A stretch of DNA of 64,000 nucleotides, taken from assembly GCF_914271485.1 (NCBI RefSeq), contig NZ_CAJZAG010000012.1, forward strand, positions 62,001 to 126,000, read 5' to 3'. The notes below the pieces were generated by a model. The model was not told the DNA's origin. It made no database searches and was given only the letters and a program-made list of their open reading frames with translations. This document shows positions 6,844-14,486 of the stretch, piece by piece. The translations under genes were made by a program, and so were the position numbers. The stretch is from Cupriavidus pampae. GTDB taxonomy: Bacteria; Pseudomonadota; Gammaproteobacteria; Burkholderiales; Burkholderiaceae. Within the stretch, counting starts at the first letter, position 1. Every line of letters starts with the position of its first letter.

Positions 6844-7860
6844 TCATCCGGGCGCGGGCCCATTGTCGTGCGCGACACGCGGGGTGCTCGGCGGCGCGGG
6901 TGCATCGAGGCCTCGGCCGACCGCGATGGCCCACGGTTCGTGACGTGCGTACAAGCGTTCAAGAATCTGGGCCTCCAGCCGCTCGGCAAGCGGGCGTAGA
7001 TGCGCCCAGCGAGCCACCTCGGCGTCGAGATCCCAGACCGGCTCGGTCACCACCACGCCCGCGTCGGCCAGTTGGCCGGCCGCCTGCCAGAAGCCGTGGG
7101 CGGCATGCAGCGCCTTCACCGGGGTGAGGGGCCACCCATACTCCCGGGCGAGGTGACACAGTAACGCCGTGGCATAGCCCCCGCGCTGATGCTCGGGCGC
7201 CACCCGCAGCTCGAACACGTAGACCCGGTCGGCGAGCGGCGACAAGCCGTACGCGGCCGTGCCGACCTGCTCCCCGGCGCCATTGTGGAGCGTTGCCCGG
7301 ACCACGGGGCTTGGCGCCGTGACGACGCGGAAGTGGTCGTGGGTCGCCTTGACCTCTAGGCGCGGCAGGCGGCCGCGCGTGCGCACCTGCTGGTGCCCGG
7401 GCCGGCGCTGGGCAGCCCGGTCCCGGGGCGGTACCGCGTCCTTCGCCGCGTAACGCAGCATCGCCTCGTACCGCGTGCTGAGGCCCAGCTGGACTGGGAT
7501 CTTGCCTTCCTGCGCCCGCTTGGCCCACCACAGCGCCGCCTCGGGCACGATGTTGACCGGGGCCACGGTCTCGCACCCGGAATGGATCCACGCCTGCCGG
7601 AGCAGCTCGGCGCCGATGCCCGCCCCGCGATCGGTAGGCGCGAACACCATCAGGTCGTAGACGAAGCAGGCTTCCAGCGGCGCGAACGCCGAGGCCACGC
7701 AGAAGCCGACCTGCCGGTCTGCGCGCATCGCGTAGACGCGGAACTGGCCGCTGGCCGGGACCAACTGATAGGTAATCGCCGCAGACTCGCGCAGCGGGCC
7801 GGCAGCGGGCGACGCCGGCGGCCAGCGCCATGGGGACAGGAGGGTTTTCAGGCGGGACAT
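6844..7860 (-). CDS. Tandem GNAT-family N-acetyltransferase
   Basis: 338 residues holding two GNAT folds. Each shows the acetyl-CoA binding motif A (R/Q-x-x-G-x-G/A): VFAPTDRGAGIGAELL near residues 72-87 and VAPEHQRGGYATALL near 221-235. The two halves are joined by a basic Arg/Gln-rich linker at about 145-165. GNAT enzymes move an acetyl group from acetyl-CoA to an amine; the substrate cannot be told from sequence. Two-domain GNATs often keep one active and one structural domain. No signal peptide. Confidence 0.8.
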   Translation of the reverse strand: MSRLKTLLSPWRWPPASPAAGPLRESAAITYQLVPASGQFRVYAMRADRQVGFCVASAFAPLEACFVYDLMVFAPTDRGAGIGAELLRQAWIHSGCETVAPVNIVPEAALWWAKRAQEGKIPVQLGLSTRYEAMLRYAAKDAVPPRDRAAQRRPGHQQVRTRGRLPRLEVKATHDHFRVVTAPSPVVRATLHNGAGEQVGTAAYGLSPLADRVYVFELRVAPEHQRGGYATALLCHLAREYGWPLTPVKALHAAHGFWQAAGQLADAGVVVTEPVWDLDAEVARWAHLRPLAERLEAQILERLYARHEPWAIAVGRGLDAPAPPSTPRVAHDNGPAPG

Positions 7861-7946
7861 GGGGGCTTATCGCTTCCGGGCATCCAGCGCGAGGATGGCG
7901 TTGTGGTCAGTGGGGATATCGCCTGTGTGGCCGCGCGTTTATGCGC

Positions 7947-7970
7947 CTCGGAACGGCCGGCTTTTCCGGG
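7947..7970. repeat. Intergenic dyad CTCGGAA-N9-TTTCCGGG (copy C)
   Basis: Strong copy with exact nine-base spacing, in the gap between the gene ending at 8004 and the GNAT start at 7860. Confidence 0.7.
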
Positions 7971-8003
7971 AGGCGTGCCGCCCCCGGGGTAGCGCTTCTG
8001 CCC

Positions 8004-8603
8004 TCACCGGACCCGCCGCAACAGGCACCACGCCGCTCCGGCCACGCCCAGCGCGCCGAGCGCCACGCCCAACCGGCCGACGGTGGGGATCGCGTCGCCC
8101 GCCTGCAGGGCGGCGCCCATCGCCAGCGCGCCCATGGCGAGCCCCGCCCACGCCGTGGCCCGCGCCGCCCGCCGCCGAGTCCCCTGCTTGTGCGCCGAAA
8201 GCGCTTCGGCCCAGAGGCGGTCCGATGCGCGCTCGTGCTCCCGGTCCCGCGCGTGCCGGACCTCGTCGGCCGAGGTGGGTCCGACGATCGTACGCGCCTG
8301 CCGCATGGCGCGCGAGGGCCAGCCCGCGTCGTCGTAACCCGGGACCGTGACCTGCACCGGCTCCGCGTCGTTTGGCACGGGCGTCTCCATCGGTGAGGTC
8401 GCCCCCGGCGGCCCCATCTGCCGCTGGCGCAAGACGGCCCATCGATGCTGGATGTCCTCGGACGTCTGCGCATGGGTGAGCCACGCCGCCTCGTAGCGCG
8501 CCAGCGGCAACAGTTCGCGATCGCACTGGTCCGCCACCGTGCTGTACAACGTGTACATCTGCGCACCGTCCGGGAAGACAATGCATGCAATGCGAAGTCC
8601 CAT
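8004..8603 (-). CDS. Hypothetical protein with C-terminal membrane hairpin
   Basis: 199 residues from MGLRIACIVF; AGGAG lies six bases before this ATG, so the upstream extension of the frame is discarded. Soluble N-terminal ~135 residues, then two Ala/Gly-rich membrane segments (about 145-165 and 175-195) and a basic end. No family recognised. Confidence 0.65.
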   Translation of the reverse strand: MGLRIACIVFPDGAQMYTLYSTVADQCDRELLPLARYEAAWLTHAQTSEDIQHRWAVLRQRQMGPPGATSPMETPVPNDAEPVQVTVPGYDDAGWPSRAMRQARTIVGPTSADEVRHARDREHERASDRLWAEALSAHKQGTRRRAARATAWAGLAMGALAMGAALQAGDAIPTVGRLGVALGALGVAGAAWCLLRRVR

Positions 8604-8674
8604 CTGTTCTCCTGTCGGATGTGTATCGGCTGTTTGCGGGGGCACTGGCGCGCGCCACGGCTTTTCGCTGGCGG

Positions 8675-8956
8675 CTACGGCGCGAGCAGGAGCACCACAC
8701 CCTGCAGTGCGGCGGCCACCGCCGCCGCCATGGCCGCCCAACGGCTCCACCGGCCCTGTGCCATCGCGGTTTCGAACGGATCGGTCCGAACGCCCTGCCC
8801 GTCGACGACAGAGATGCCGCCCAGCCAGAGGTCCCCCTGCTTTTTTTCGACGAATGGCACGCTGACCGACGTCGAATACCACCACAAGACGGCCGCCACC
8901 AATGCCGCCGCCGCTGCGCCCAAATTCAAGTACCCCGCAAGGGTCTTCGCGTCCAT
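8675..8956 (-). CDS. Small two-helix membrane protein
   Basis: 93 residues, hydrophobic segments at about 10-27 and 72-92, with a short polar loop between. AAAAGGGAAAAC precedes the ATG. Lies 71 bp upstream of the 199-residue membrane-hairpin gene, same strand; probably one transcription unit. Function unknown. Confidence 0.6.
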   Translation of the reverse strand: MDAKTLAGYLNLGAAAAALVAAVLWWYSTSVSVPFVEKKQGDLWLGGISVVDGQGVRTDPFETAMAQGRWSRWAAMAAAVAAALQGVVLLLAP

Positions 8957-8999
8957 GTTTTCCCTTTTCTCGACCGGTTATTAATTATCGGCGCCGCAG

Positions 9000-9476
9000 C
9001 TACTGCGCTGCCGCCTCAGGCTCCGCCGTCAAGCCCAGTTCACGCTGCAGAAACGCCAGCTCGACCGGCAGCCTGTGTGGGATCAGCGTGAGCAGCGGCA
9101 CGTGATGGGGACGCGGCGCTTCGACGAAATGCACATCGAGCAGCGGGTCGGCAAACGGCGGCAGACCTCTGAGCCGCAGCGCCTTCACGTTTTCGTAGCC
9201 GGTCACCACCGTGACCCCCTCTGACCGGCCGCCGCCCCACGTCGCGTGGCCATCGCCGCCTTGCGAGACCTGTAGGTCGACGTTCACGAAGGCTATGCGC
9301 CTGCGCATCCGATCGACTGCAATTTTGTAGCGATCACAGTGCAGGACATCGCTGACCTCGAAGGGGTCTGCGGAGTTCTTCTGCAGCCATGCGAAGGCGT
9401 CGTGCCCGCGCTGGGTATCCCGTGAGAGCAGCCAGAGGATCGCGAGAAACACGCCAACGAGAAGGATTGCTGCCAT
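9000..9476 (-). CDS. Membrane-anchored protein, unknown
   Basis: 158 residues: a short N-terminal anchor (MAAILLVGVFLAILWLL) followed by a soluble domain of about 135 residues, most likely facing the periplasm. GGAG precedes the ATG. No recognised domain. Confidence 0.65.
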   Translation of the reverse strand: MAAILLVGVFLAILWLLSRDTQRGHDAFAWLQKNSADPFEVSDVLHCDRYKIAVDRMRRRIAFVNVDLQVSQGGDGHATWGGGRSEGVTVVTGYENVKALRLRGLPPFADPLLDVHFVEAPRPHHVPLLTLIPHRLPVELAFLQRELGLTAEPEAAAQ

Positions 9477-9544
9477 GGGATCTCCGTGTTACGCCGTCTA
9501 CGGCCCGTCGAGCAGGTCGACCGCACCTTCCCACCAAGATGCCG

Positions 9545-9958
9545 TCAAGGCGCCTTGGCCACCGTCACCGATACGGCGAAGGGCGGCGCCTTTGCACATT
9601 CAATGTCGACCTGATTGGCCAGCGCCGGGAAGCCATAGGGCGCGACCACGGTGCCATTGACGACGGCTTGCATGACAAATGCCTTCGACGGCGACGACGC
9701 GTTCCACGCGTACCGTTCGCAGTCCTGCTTATCGTGCAATGTCGCGCTGATGAGCACAGCATCATCGGTCGCCGTCACCGACGTCTGTTTGACCGTCGTG
9801 CCTTCGGGCGGCTGCAATTGACAGGACGACCCTTGACTCAGTTGGCACTGTCCGAATGCGTTGCTCGCTTTTGCCAGTTTGCTGCCGGCGTTATCGCAGC
9901 CGGTCAGTACCATCGTCGCCAGCACCAACGAGGCGACCGGCAGCATCTTCAGTTTCAT
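9545..9958 (-). CDS. Lipoprotein, unknown function
   Basis: 137 residues. A type II signal peptide is clear: two basic residues, a hydrophobic core and the lipobox VLTG-Cys at about residue 20, so the mature protein should be lipid-anchored. The soluble part has three further Cys residues that could pair. AAGGAT lies five bases before the chosen ATG; the preceding ATG at 9961 is too close. No further domain recognised. Confidence 0.7.
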   Translation of the reverse strand: MKLKMLPVASLVLATMVLTGCDNAGSKLAKASNAFGQCQLSQGSSCQLQPPEGTTVKQTSVTATDDAVLISATLHDKQDCERYAWNASSPSKAFVMQAVVNGTVVAPYGFPALANQVDIECAKAPPFAVSVTVAKAP

Positions 9959-10023
9959 CATTATCCTTGTGTTATCGCCCCAGCCGTGCCCAGCGGGGCA
10001 GCAAGTTCGTGAAGGGTGGCCTG

Positions 10024-10413
10024 TCACTTACTCGCAGCGTTTTCGGCAACCAACCGTGCATACTCGGCATCCAGTTCCCGCTCCACCTCGGGGCGCCACT
10101 GGTGGATCAGTGGCTCCACTGGCAAGCCAAAGCAGGATGGATGGAGCCGAGTGCGTAGTGCAAACGCCAAGGCGGTCAAGATATCGCGCGCGACGTCTTA
10201 GTCAACGCACGCGTCGCTGACCGGAAATCCCCCGCACAGCGAGCTCGACCACCACGACAGCAGAAATGCCGCCACCACCTCGCCGTGATCGGTATCGCAT
10301 TGGGCCAGTTCGTACAAACGCAACACCGCTGCCCACTCGGCCTCCGGAATGCCTTCGATTTGTCGCTGCGCAGGGGGCATCTTCGCAGCCGTTGTTTCGC
10401 GTGTAGCCATCAT
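10024..10413 (-). pseudogene. DUF7673-like gene split by an in-frame TAA
   Basis: The frame from MMATRETTAAK runs 71 codons to a TAA at 10198-10200 (after VSDACVD) and then continues in the same frame for 57 codons (DVARDILTAL...) to TGA. Together the halves make one domain: AFLLSWWSSSLCGGF, then the interrupted VSDACVD/DVARDIL segment, then IHQWRPEVE. This matches from memory the DUF7673-type plasmid domain (FLLAWWN...GGF...WRPE). The second half has no start codon of its own. One point mutation (for example CAA, GAA or AAA to TAA) explains it; recoding is less likely. Confidence 0.6.
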
Positions 10414-10478
10414 GTCCTCAACCGCTGACGCGGTATGCAAGGGTGTGCGCGCACGCCACGCCCATCGTCAGCACAATC

Positions 10479-10868
10479 TCACCCGACGATCCACGGGGCG
10501 GACTCGGCATGCTCGCGCTCCGCACGAGCCAACATTTCGGCAGGGAAATCAGCCCGAAACCCCACTGCTACGAAACCGAGATCGGGCTCGCTCGCCGTGA
10601 GCGCCATGAGCCCGTCTTCGCGGATCTGCTTGACGAACAGGTTGAAGTCCAGCATCGAGCGCCCAACTTGCGGCGCGGCAGCCGTGACGATCACGCCGGC
10701 CTGCATGGCGGCAACCGCCATCGCCCACGAGGCGTAGCCCGCCCGTTGCGCAAACGCGTCGCACGGATGCAAGATGGTCACGCCCGCGCCCAACCGTGCG
10801 TCCAGTGGGCTCGCGGAAACCGTCCCCGGCGCGCAGTGGCCGGCATTCGTCGGAACTGCGTGAGTCAT
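10479..10868 (-). CDS. Hypothetical protein, 129 residues
   Basis: Soluble, with a helical centre (residues about 40-65) and a C-terminal part GFRADFPAEML. The ATG overlaps the TGA of the upstream membrane gene (ATGA), so the two are coupled. No family recognised. Confidence 0.6.
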   Translation of the reverse strand: MTHAVPTNAGHCAPGTVSASPLDARLGAGVTILHPCDAFAQRAGYASWAMAVAAMQAGVIVTAAAPQVGRSMLDFNLFVKQIREDGLMALTASEPDLGFVAVGFRADFPAEMLARAEREHAESAPWIVG

Positions 10869-11161
10869 AGGTGTCTCGCGTCGCTAGCGTACCCGCTGGT
10901 GTCGCGCTGGAACACGCCAAACTTGTAAGCCAGCACGGCCCCAGCGGTCAGCGCGAGGCCCAGCATGCCGGTAAACGCCCGAAGCGCCTCCGAGGGAGAG
11001 TCATAGATGCCGCCCACCGTATAGGTATAGACGCCCATCCAACGCGCTAGCAGCACGACACCGACCGGAATCAGTGAGCAAAGTCCTACGCCAACGACGA
11101 CGTTGCGCAGCCACGCCAGCAGGGAAATCTGCATTTTCGGTTCGCGATTTGCCATTTTCAT
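10865..11161 (-). CDS. Small membrane protein, unknown
   Basis: 98 residues with hydrophobic segments at about 24-44 and 65-83. AAGGAA lies upstream of the ATG; an internal ATG two codons later is an alternative. Stop overlaps the start of the 129-residue gene. Function unknown. Confidence 0.6.
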   Translation of the reverse strand: MKMANREPKMQISLLAWLRNVVVGVGLCSLIPVGVVLLARWMGVYTYTVGGIYDSPSEALRAFTGMLGLALTAGAVLAYKFGVFQRDTSGYASDARHL

Positions 11162-11194
11162 GATCGAAGTTCCTTGGGGGGCGAAAGGTGATTG

Positions 11195-11308
11195 TCAGGG
11201 AAGCCACTGCACTCGGGCCGCGTGCTCCACGGCGCAGGCCGTCCAATGCTCCCGGATCTGGGGGTCGTCCGCTTGCGGCCGCGCGAGATAGTCTGATAGC
11301 TGTTGCAT
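11195..11308 (-). CDS. Possible 37-residue peptide
   Basis: ATG to TGA frame beginning MQQLSDYLARPQADD and ending RVQWLP, filling the gap between two genes on the same strand and with good codon use. There is no clear ribosome binding site. Confidence 0.35.
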   Translation of the reverse strand: MQQLSDYLARPQADDPQIREHWTACAVEHAARVQWLP

Positions 11309-11336
11309 AGCGAGGCTTGTTTAAAAGAAGTGAGCA

Positions 11337-11807
11337 TCAGCCCGCTTTCGACGCCGCTTTACGGCCAGCCTTTGGCCATTTGAAACCGAGTTTAGCGGTG
11401 CTCACCCCATGTTTTGGCACGGATAACGTCAGGTCTTCGCCCTTGACATCCGCGCCGTAGAGAGAAAGCTTGCGCGTGCCGAGCTTCAGACGTTTGCGTT
11501 CGGTCAGCAGGTGCCGGTCCTTGCCTTTACCGTGCACGGTAATCTCACGGTTCAAAACGGCATCGAGCGCCTGCATCGCGCCGCGCCTGACACCCAGTCG
11601 GAAGGCGCGCTGTGCCACGTCCTTGAGAGCAGCGCGCTGTCCTTGCGTCATGGAGGCCACGGCTTTTTGGAAATCGGCGCGCTTGCCGCTGGCCTTGAAC
11701 TGCATTCCCGTGGCGGCACTAAGTTCATTGATCGATTTCTTGATCGACGCGCTCGATGCGCCCTTCTTGATTTCGTCGATCGACTTACCATCTTTCTTTG
11801 TAGGCAA
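11337..11807 (-). CDS. Basic protein of 156 residues, unknown
   Basis: Starts at TTG (MPTKKDGKSIDE), with GAGAG upstream. Lys/Arg-rich throughout with a strongly basic tail (GRKAASKAG), which suggests nucleic-acid contact. Helical first half, beta-rich second half around HGKGKDRHLLTE. No known family. Confidence 0.6.
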   Translation of the reverse strand: MPTKKDGKSIDEIKKGASSASIKKSINELSAATGMQFKASGKRADFQKAVASMTQGQRAALKDVAQRAFRLGVRRGAMQALDAVLNREITVHGKGKDRHLLTERKRLKLGTRKLSLYGADVKGEDLTLSVPKHGVSTAKLGFKWPKAGRKAASKAG

Positions 11808-11904
11808 CTGACTCTCGCTTAATGCTGGCTACCGGCCGGCTTACGGGCGCCATGCGCTGGCGCTTCACAAACACTCCCACCGCGTATCGCGCTGGGAAAA
11901 CCAG

Positions 11905-11927
11905 CCCTAACCCATTAAACCCACCGC
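11905..11927 (+). repeat. C-rich repeat CCCTAACCCA...AACCCACC, copy a
   Basis: Three CCC runs; the minus strand reads GGTGGGTTTAATGGGTTAGGG. One of three related tracts, one in each gap of the 11.8-13.1 kb region. Confidence 0.5.
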
Positions 11928-11963
11928 GCGCAGCGCTGGCCCACCGGGCCCCTGCGATCCCGC

Positions 11964-12119
11964 CTATGCCCTGTCGGGCGTCCGAGTTCGCCACTCCGCC
12001 TCCAGCTGGCGCATCGCCTTGGCCGTCAAGCGCAGGCGATAGAGCGCATAAACAAGCCGGATCCCGCGCTCCAGCATCACCAGCAGGCATACAACAACGA
12101 AAAATATGGGCAACGACAT
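11964..12119 (-). CDS. 51-residue single-pass membrane protein
   Basis: Starts MSLPIFFVVVC with AAGGA five bases upstream. One membrane helix (residues 2-18) then a basic amphipathic tail ending RTPDRA. Function unknown. Confidence 0.5.
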   Translation of the reverse strand: MSLPIFFVVVCLLVMLERGIRLVYALYRLRLTAKAMRQLEAEWRTRTPDRA

Positions 12120-12378
12120 AGCTATCCTTTGGCTATCGGCAATCTTCGCGTGGTGAACTCGGACAGGCAACCTCGACTGGGGAACCCACCCGAACCAGCC
12201 CACCTGCGCCGCGCAGCGGCCGCCGCCTGCCCACCGGGCAGCCCGTCACCGCAGTCCCACGACACCGCTTACCGTCCCCTATCGGCATCGGGCCCCGGAT
12301 TTGCACCCGAAAGCGGAGGCATTGACAGAGGCCCCGCCCCGTGCTTTTCGAGATCCCGGCCGGCATTACCACAAACCA

Positions 12379-12926
12379 TTAACCCACCCCAACCCACCCC
12401 AGCCAAGGGCTGGGAAGCGCGACAGCGCCCGAGACCCCGCAGGGGAAAAATCGCGCCCCCGTCCCGACTAAGCGAGAACGCGTGCCGTTTGGCGTGACAT
12501 CCCTCCCACCCGTATCTGCGACCATCGCCGTCAACGCATCGCGCCGGAATGCCCGTACAGCCCCATTGAATCGGAAGGGCTGCACCATGAACCACCCATA
12601 CAACCCGAAGCCCGCCAGCACCACGGCCGCGCCGCACCGCACACCCCGACCCGCGCTAGCAACGTGCCCGCCAGCAGACCGAAGACCACGCACAGGATGA
12701 CCGCCACCACGGGTGTCAGGCGCGCCCTCAGCCACGACCGGCGCCAGAATGCCGGTGCCGGCAAAGGCTGGAACATATTCAAGGTGTCGACGGTTTCACC
12801 GGTACACAGATTGCGGGTCGCCACCAGCGTGCCCGGTTCCGCCGGGTTCGCCAACGCGTAGTACAGGCGCAAGCGGTGCCCATCGCGCAGCGGCACCACG
12901 ACAGATGGCGGTCCTGCGATGCCCAT
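12379..12926 (-). pseudogene. Frameshifted two-helix membrane protein gene
   Basis: A perfect GGAGGAAGT precedes the ATG at 12926. The frame reads a soluble N-terminus (MGIAGPPSVVVPLRDG), then a membrane segment TPVVAVILCVVFGLL ending ...ARVGV. From about 12640 the coding signal moves to the -1 frame (GAAVVLAGFGLYGWFMVQ, second membrane segment, then VRAFRRDALTAMV), while the original frame becomes Trp/Ser-rich and stops at 12531. A one-base indel in the GTGCGGTGCGGCGCGG tract, or a sequencing error there, would explain this. Confidence 0.5.
12383..12400 (+). repeat. C-rich repeat with G-quadruplex potential, copy b
   Basis: CCC-A-CCCC-AA-CCC-A-CCCC: the minus strand has four G-runs of three to four with loops of one to two bases, the canonical intramolecular G-quadruplex pattern. 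Confidence 0.55.
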
Positions 12927-13011
12927 ACTTCCTCCACCGTGCCCTCACAGCACGCAGCTGCATCTGCAGGTCACTGAAACCGATCGTGGCGAGCGGCGCC
13001 TCGAACGTCAT
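12796..13011 (-). CDS. Doubtful 71-codon frame overlapping next gene
   Basis: Opens with MTFEAPLATIGFSDLQ and AGGTGGG upstream. The first 20-30 codons look coding; the rest overlaps the well-supported start at 12926 in another frame. It may be a short leader gene or a truncated gene. Confidence 0.25.
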   Translation of the reverse strand: MTFEAPLATIGFSDLQMQLRAVRARWRKYGHRRTAICRGAAARWAPLAPVLRVGEPGGTGHAGGDPQSVYR

Positions 13012-13050
13012 TGTTTTCCCACCTGTTGCCAGCCGTTCTTGAGAAACCAA

Positions 13051-13074
13051 CCCCTAACCCACCGAACCCACCCC
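13051..13074 (+). repeat. C-rich repeat with G-quadruplex potential, copy c
   Basis: CCCC-TAA-CCC-ACCGAA-CCC-A-CCCC: four runs on the minus strand as G-tracts with loops of 3, 6 and 1 bases. Related in sequence to copies a and b. Confidence 0.55.
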
Positions 13075-13142
13075 GGCCGTGTCTCACGGCCGGTTGCGCT
13101 TCAGCGCCCAGAGATCCCGCCTCCCAGCTCAATGGACACCGC

Positions 13143-13628
13143 TCAAGCCATCACCCTGTCACCGAATACAGCCCTCGGCACCTTCACCGGCACGCCCTTG
13201 TTACCGAAACGCGCCACATCGTGATCTCGCAGGTAGCCCACCGCGCAAACGCCATCGCTACGGCTTGCATAGGCCACGGAACACCCCAGCTGGGCCGCGA
13301 GTCTTCGTGCCGCGTCATAATCGGCCCACACAAGCGGAATCTGATGCCCGTGATAGGGCGAGCCGGCACACAGGTATTCGGTCACGCGATTGGCACCGAT
13401 CCGGTACAGCGCATACCCATGCATGCCGTAGGGCGCACGCTCAGGCAGATACACCGTCCCGAATTGCACCTGCAGGCCCTCGCGGTATTTCTCCGGGCCA
13501 GCCGACTGGAGCGAGCCGCCGGCATGGCGTATCAGGTCGCTGTAGGCATCGGTTTCGACGCCCGGCGTGGGGGTGGTGTGCGCCGCTTGCTGCAGCAAGC
13601 GCATCCGTTGTTGCATCCGTCGCGACAT
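13143..13628 (-). CDS. Hypothetical protein, 161 residues
   Basis: Starts MSRRMQQRMRLLQQ, with GAGGAT eight bases upstream. Helical basic N-terminus, then a mixed alpha/beta domain with many Tyr/Gly (YGMHGYALYRIG, GSPYHGHQIPLV). Its start lies 43 bp from the ATACTC-GGT-GAGTAT dyad (13671-13685), which sits between TTGCAT and TATTCT. Family unknown. Confidence 0.6.
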   Translation of the reverse strand: MSRRMQQRMRLLQQAAHTTPTPGVETDAYSDLIRHAGGSLQSAGPEKYREGLQVQFGTVYLPERAPYGMHGYALYRIGANRVTEYLCAGSPYHGHQIPLVWADYDAARRLAAQLGCSVAYASRSDGVCAVGYLRDHDVARFGNKGVPVKVPRAVFGDRVMA

Positions 13629-13670
13629 CGCAAACATCCTCACTAGATATCCAATGAGGCATAGAATAAT

Positions 13671-13685
13671 ATACTCGGTGAGTAT
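13671..13685. promoter_or_regulatory. Operator ATACTC-GGT-GAGTAT (site 3) in a promoter
   Basis: Perfect dyad. On the minus strand TTGCAT and TATTCT are 17 bp apart and enclose it; 43 bp to the start codon at 13628. Confidence 0.8.
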
Positions 13686-13789
13686 ATGCAACACATGGCA
13701 GTGCACTGCCACTGGGCCACGGACGCCATCCCTCCCGATCACTGTCCGGAAATATCGCTCACGCCCCTGAAGTCCTTGAGCCTCCAAAG

Positions 13790-13818
13790 AAAAACGCCGC
13801 GATTGGCGCGGCGTTTTT
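13790..13818 (-). terminator. Bidirectional intrinsic terminator
   Basis: Stem CGCCGCG/CGCGGCG with a short loop, flanked by A-runs on the left and T-runs on the right, so it works in both directions. It ends the transcript of the HTH gene whose stop is at 13834. Confidence 0.8.
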
Positions 13819-13833
13819 GGGGATGGATCGAGC

Positions 13834-14307
13834 TCAGGCCTTCCCGTCGGGTGCCTCGACCTTCAGCACGTAGCAGACGAACAGACGCACCACTAGCGGC
13901 ATCGGCCGGCATTCCAGCGATTCCCGTGGCAACAACCAGTTGTCGAGGGCGCGCTTGGTGACACCGAATCGCTTGGCAAAATCGGTGCGCGTGGGGTTTC
14001 CCAGCCGCTCCATCGCGTAGCGCAGGAGATCTTGCTGGGCCATAAAAATGGGCTCGTTCGGGTTGTCGCCCCTCCTGAGCGGCATCCCCGAATGCACGTC
14101 AACTGATCCCTTCTCCCGCTTGGCCGCTAACTTCTTCTTGGCGGGCGCTTTCTTCGCCGTCTTGGCAACGGCCTTCTTCGCAGCGGGGGCCTTGGCGACC
14201 ACCGTCTTGGCCTTTGCCGACTTCTTCGCAACAGCCTGCTTGGCAGCCGGAGTCTTCGCGGCGGCCTTCTTGGCCGGTGCGGCCTTCTTGGCGGCTATCC
14301 TTGTCAC
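13834..14307 (-). CDS. Lys/Ala-rich DNA-binding protein with Cro-type HTH
   Basis: 157 residues from a GTG start, with AGAGGA upstream. Residues 1-65 are a histone-H1-like low-complexity tail of PAKKAAAK-type repeats, expected to bind DNA non-specifically. Residues about 88-140 carry a helix-turn-helix (TDFAKRFGVTKRALDNWLL) of the type found in Cro-like and prophage regulators. The upstream region (14423-14437) contains the ATACTC-N3-GAGTAT dyad, so the gene may control itself and the other genes with that site. The link between protein and site is inference. It has its own strong terminator. Confidence 0.75.
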   Translation of the reverse strand: MTRIAAKKAAPAKKAAAKTPAAKQAVAKKSAKAKTVVAKAPAAKKAVAKTAKKAPAKKKLAAKREKGSVDVHSGMPLRRGDNPNEPIFMAQQDLLRYAMERLGNPTRTDFAKRFGVTKRALDNWLLPRESLECRPMPLVVRLFVCYVLKVEAPDGKA

Positions 14308-14422
14308 GGATCCTCTCTCTCGATTTGTGTCAACCGGGTCCTAGCGCTGGCCACGACAAGCCACCACGACTCCGGAGAGCGGCGGCGATGGCAGGCGGGG
14401 CAAAATGGCCCGGGAAGTCTGG

Positions 14423-14437
14423 ATACTCGGTGAGTAT
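14423..14437. promoter_or_regulatory. Operator ATACTC-GGT-GAGTAT (site 4)
   Basis: Perfect dyad 116 bp upstream of the HTH gene start. Unlike the other sites it is not enclosed by a 17-bp spaced promoter; it may lie just downstream of a TATCAT-like -10. Confidence 0.7.
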
Positions 14438-14486
14438 GATATACCAAGCGAGATACGCCCAGCCCGTTTTGCCAGAAACCAACATC

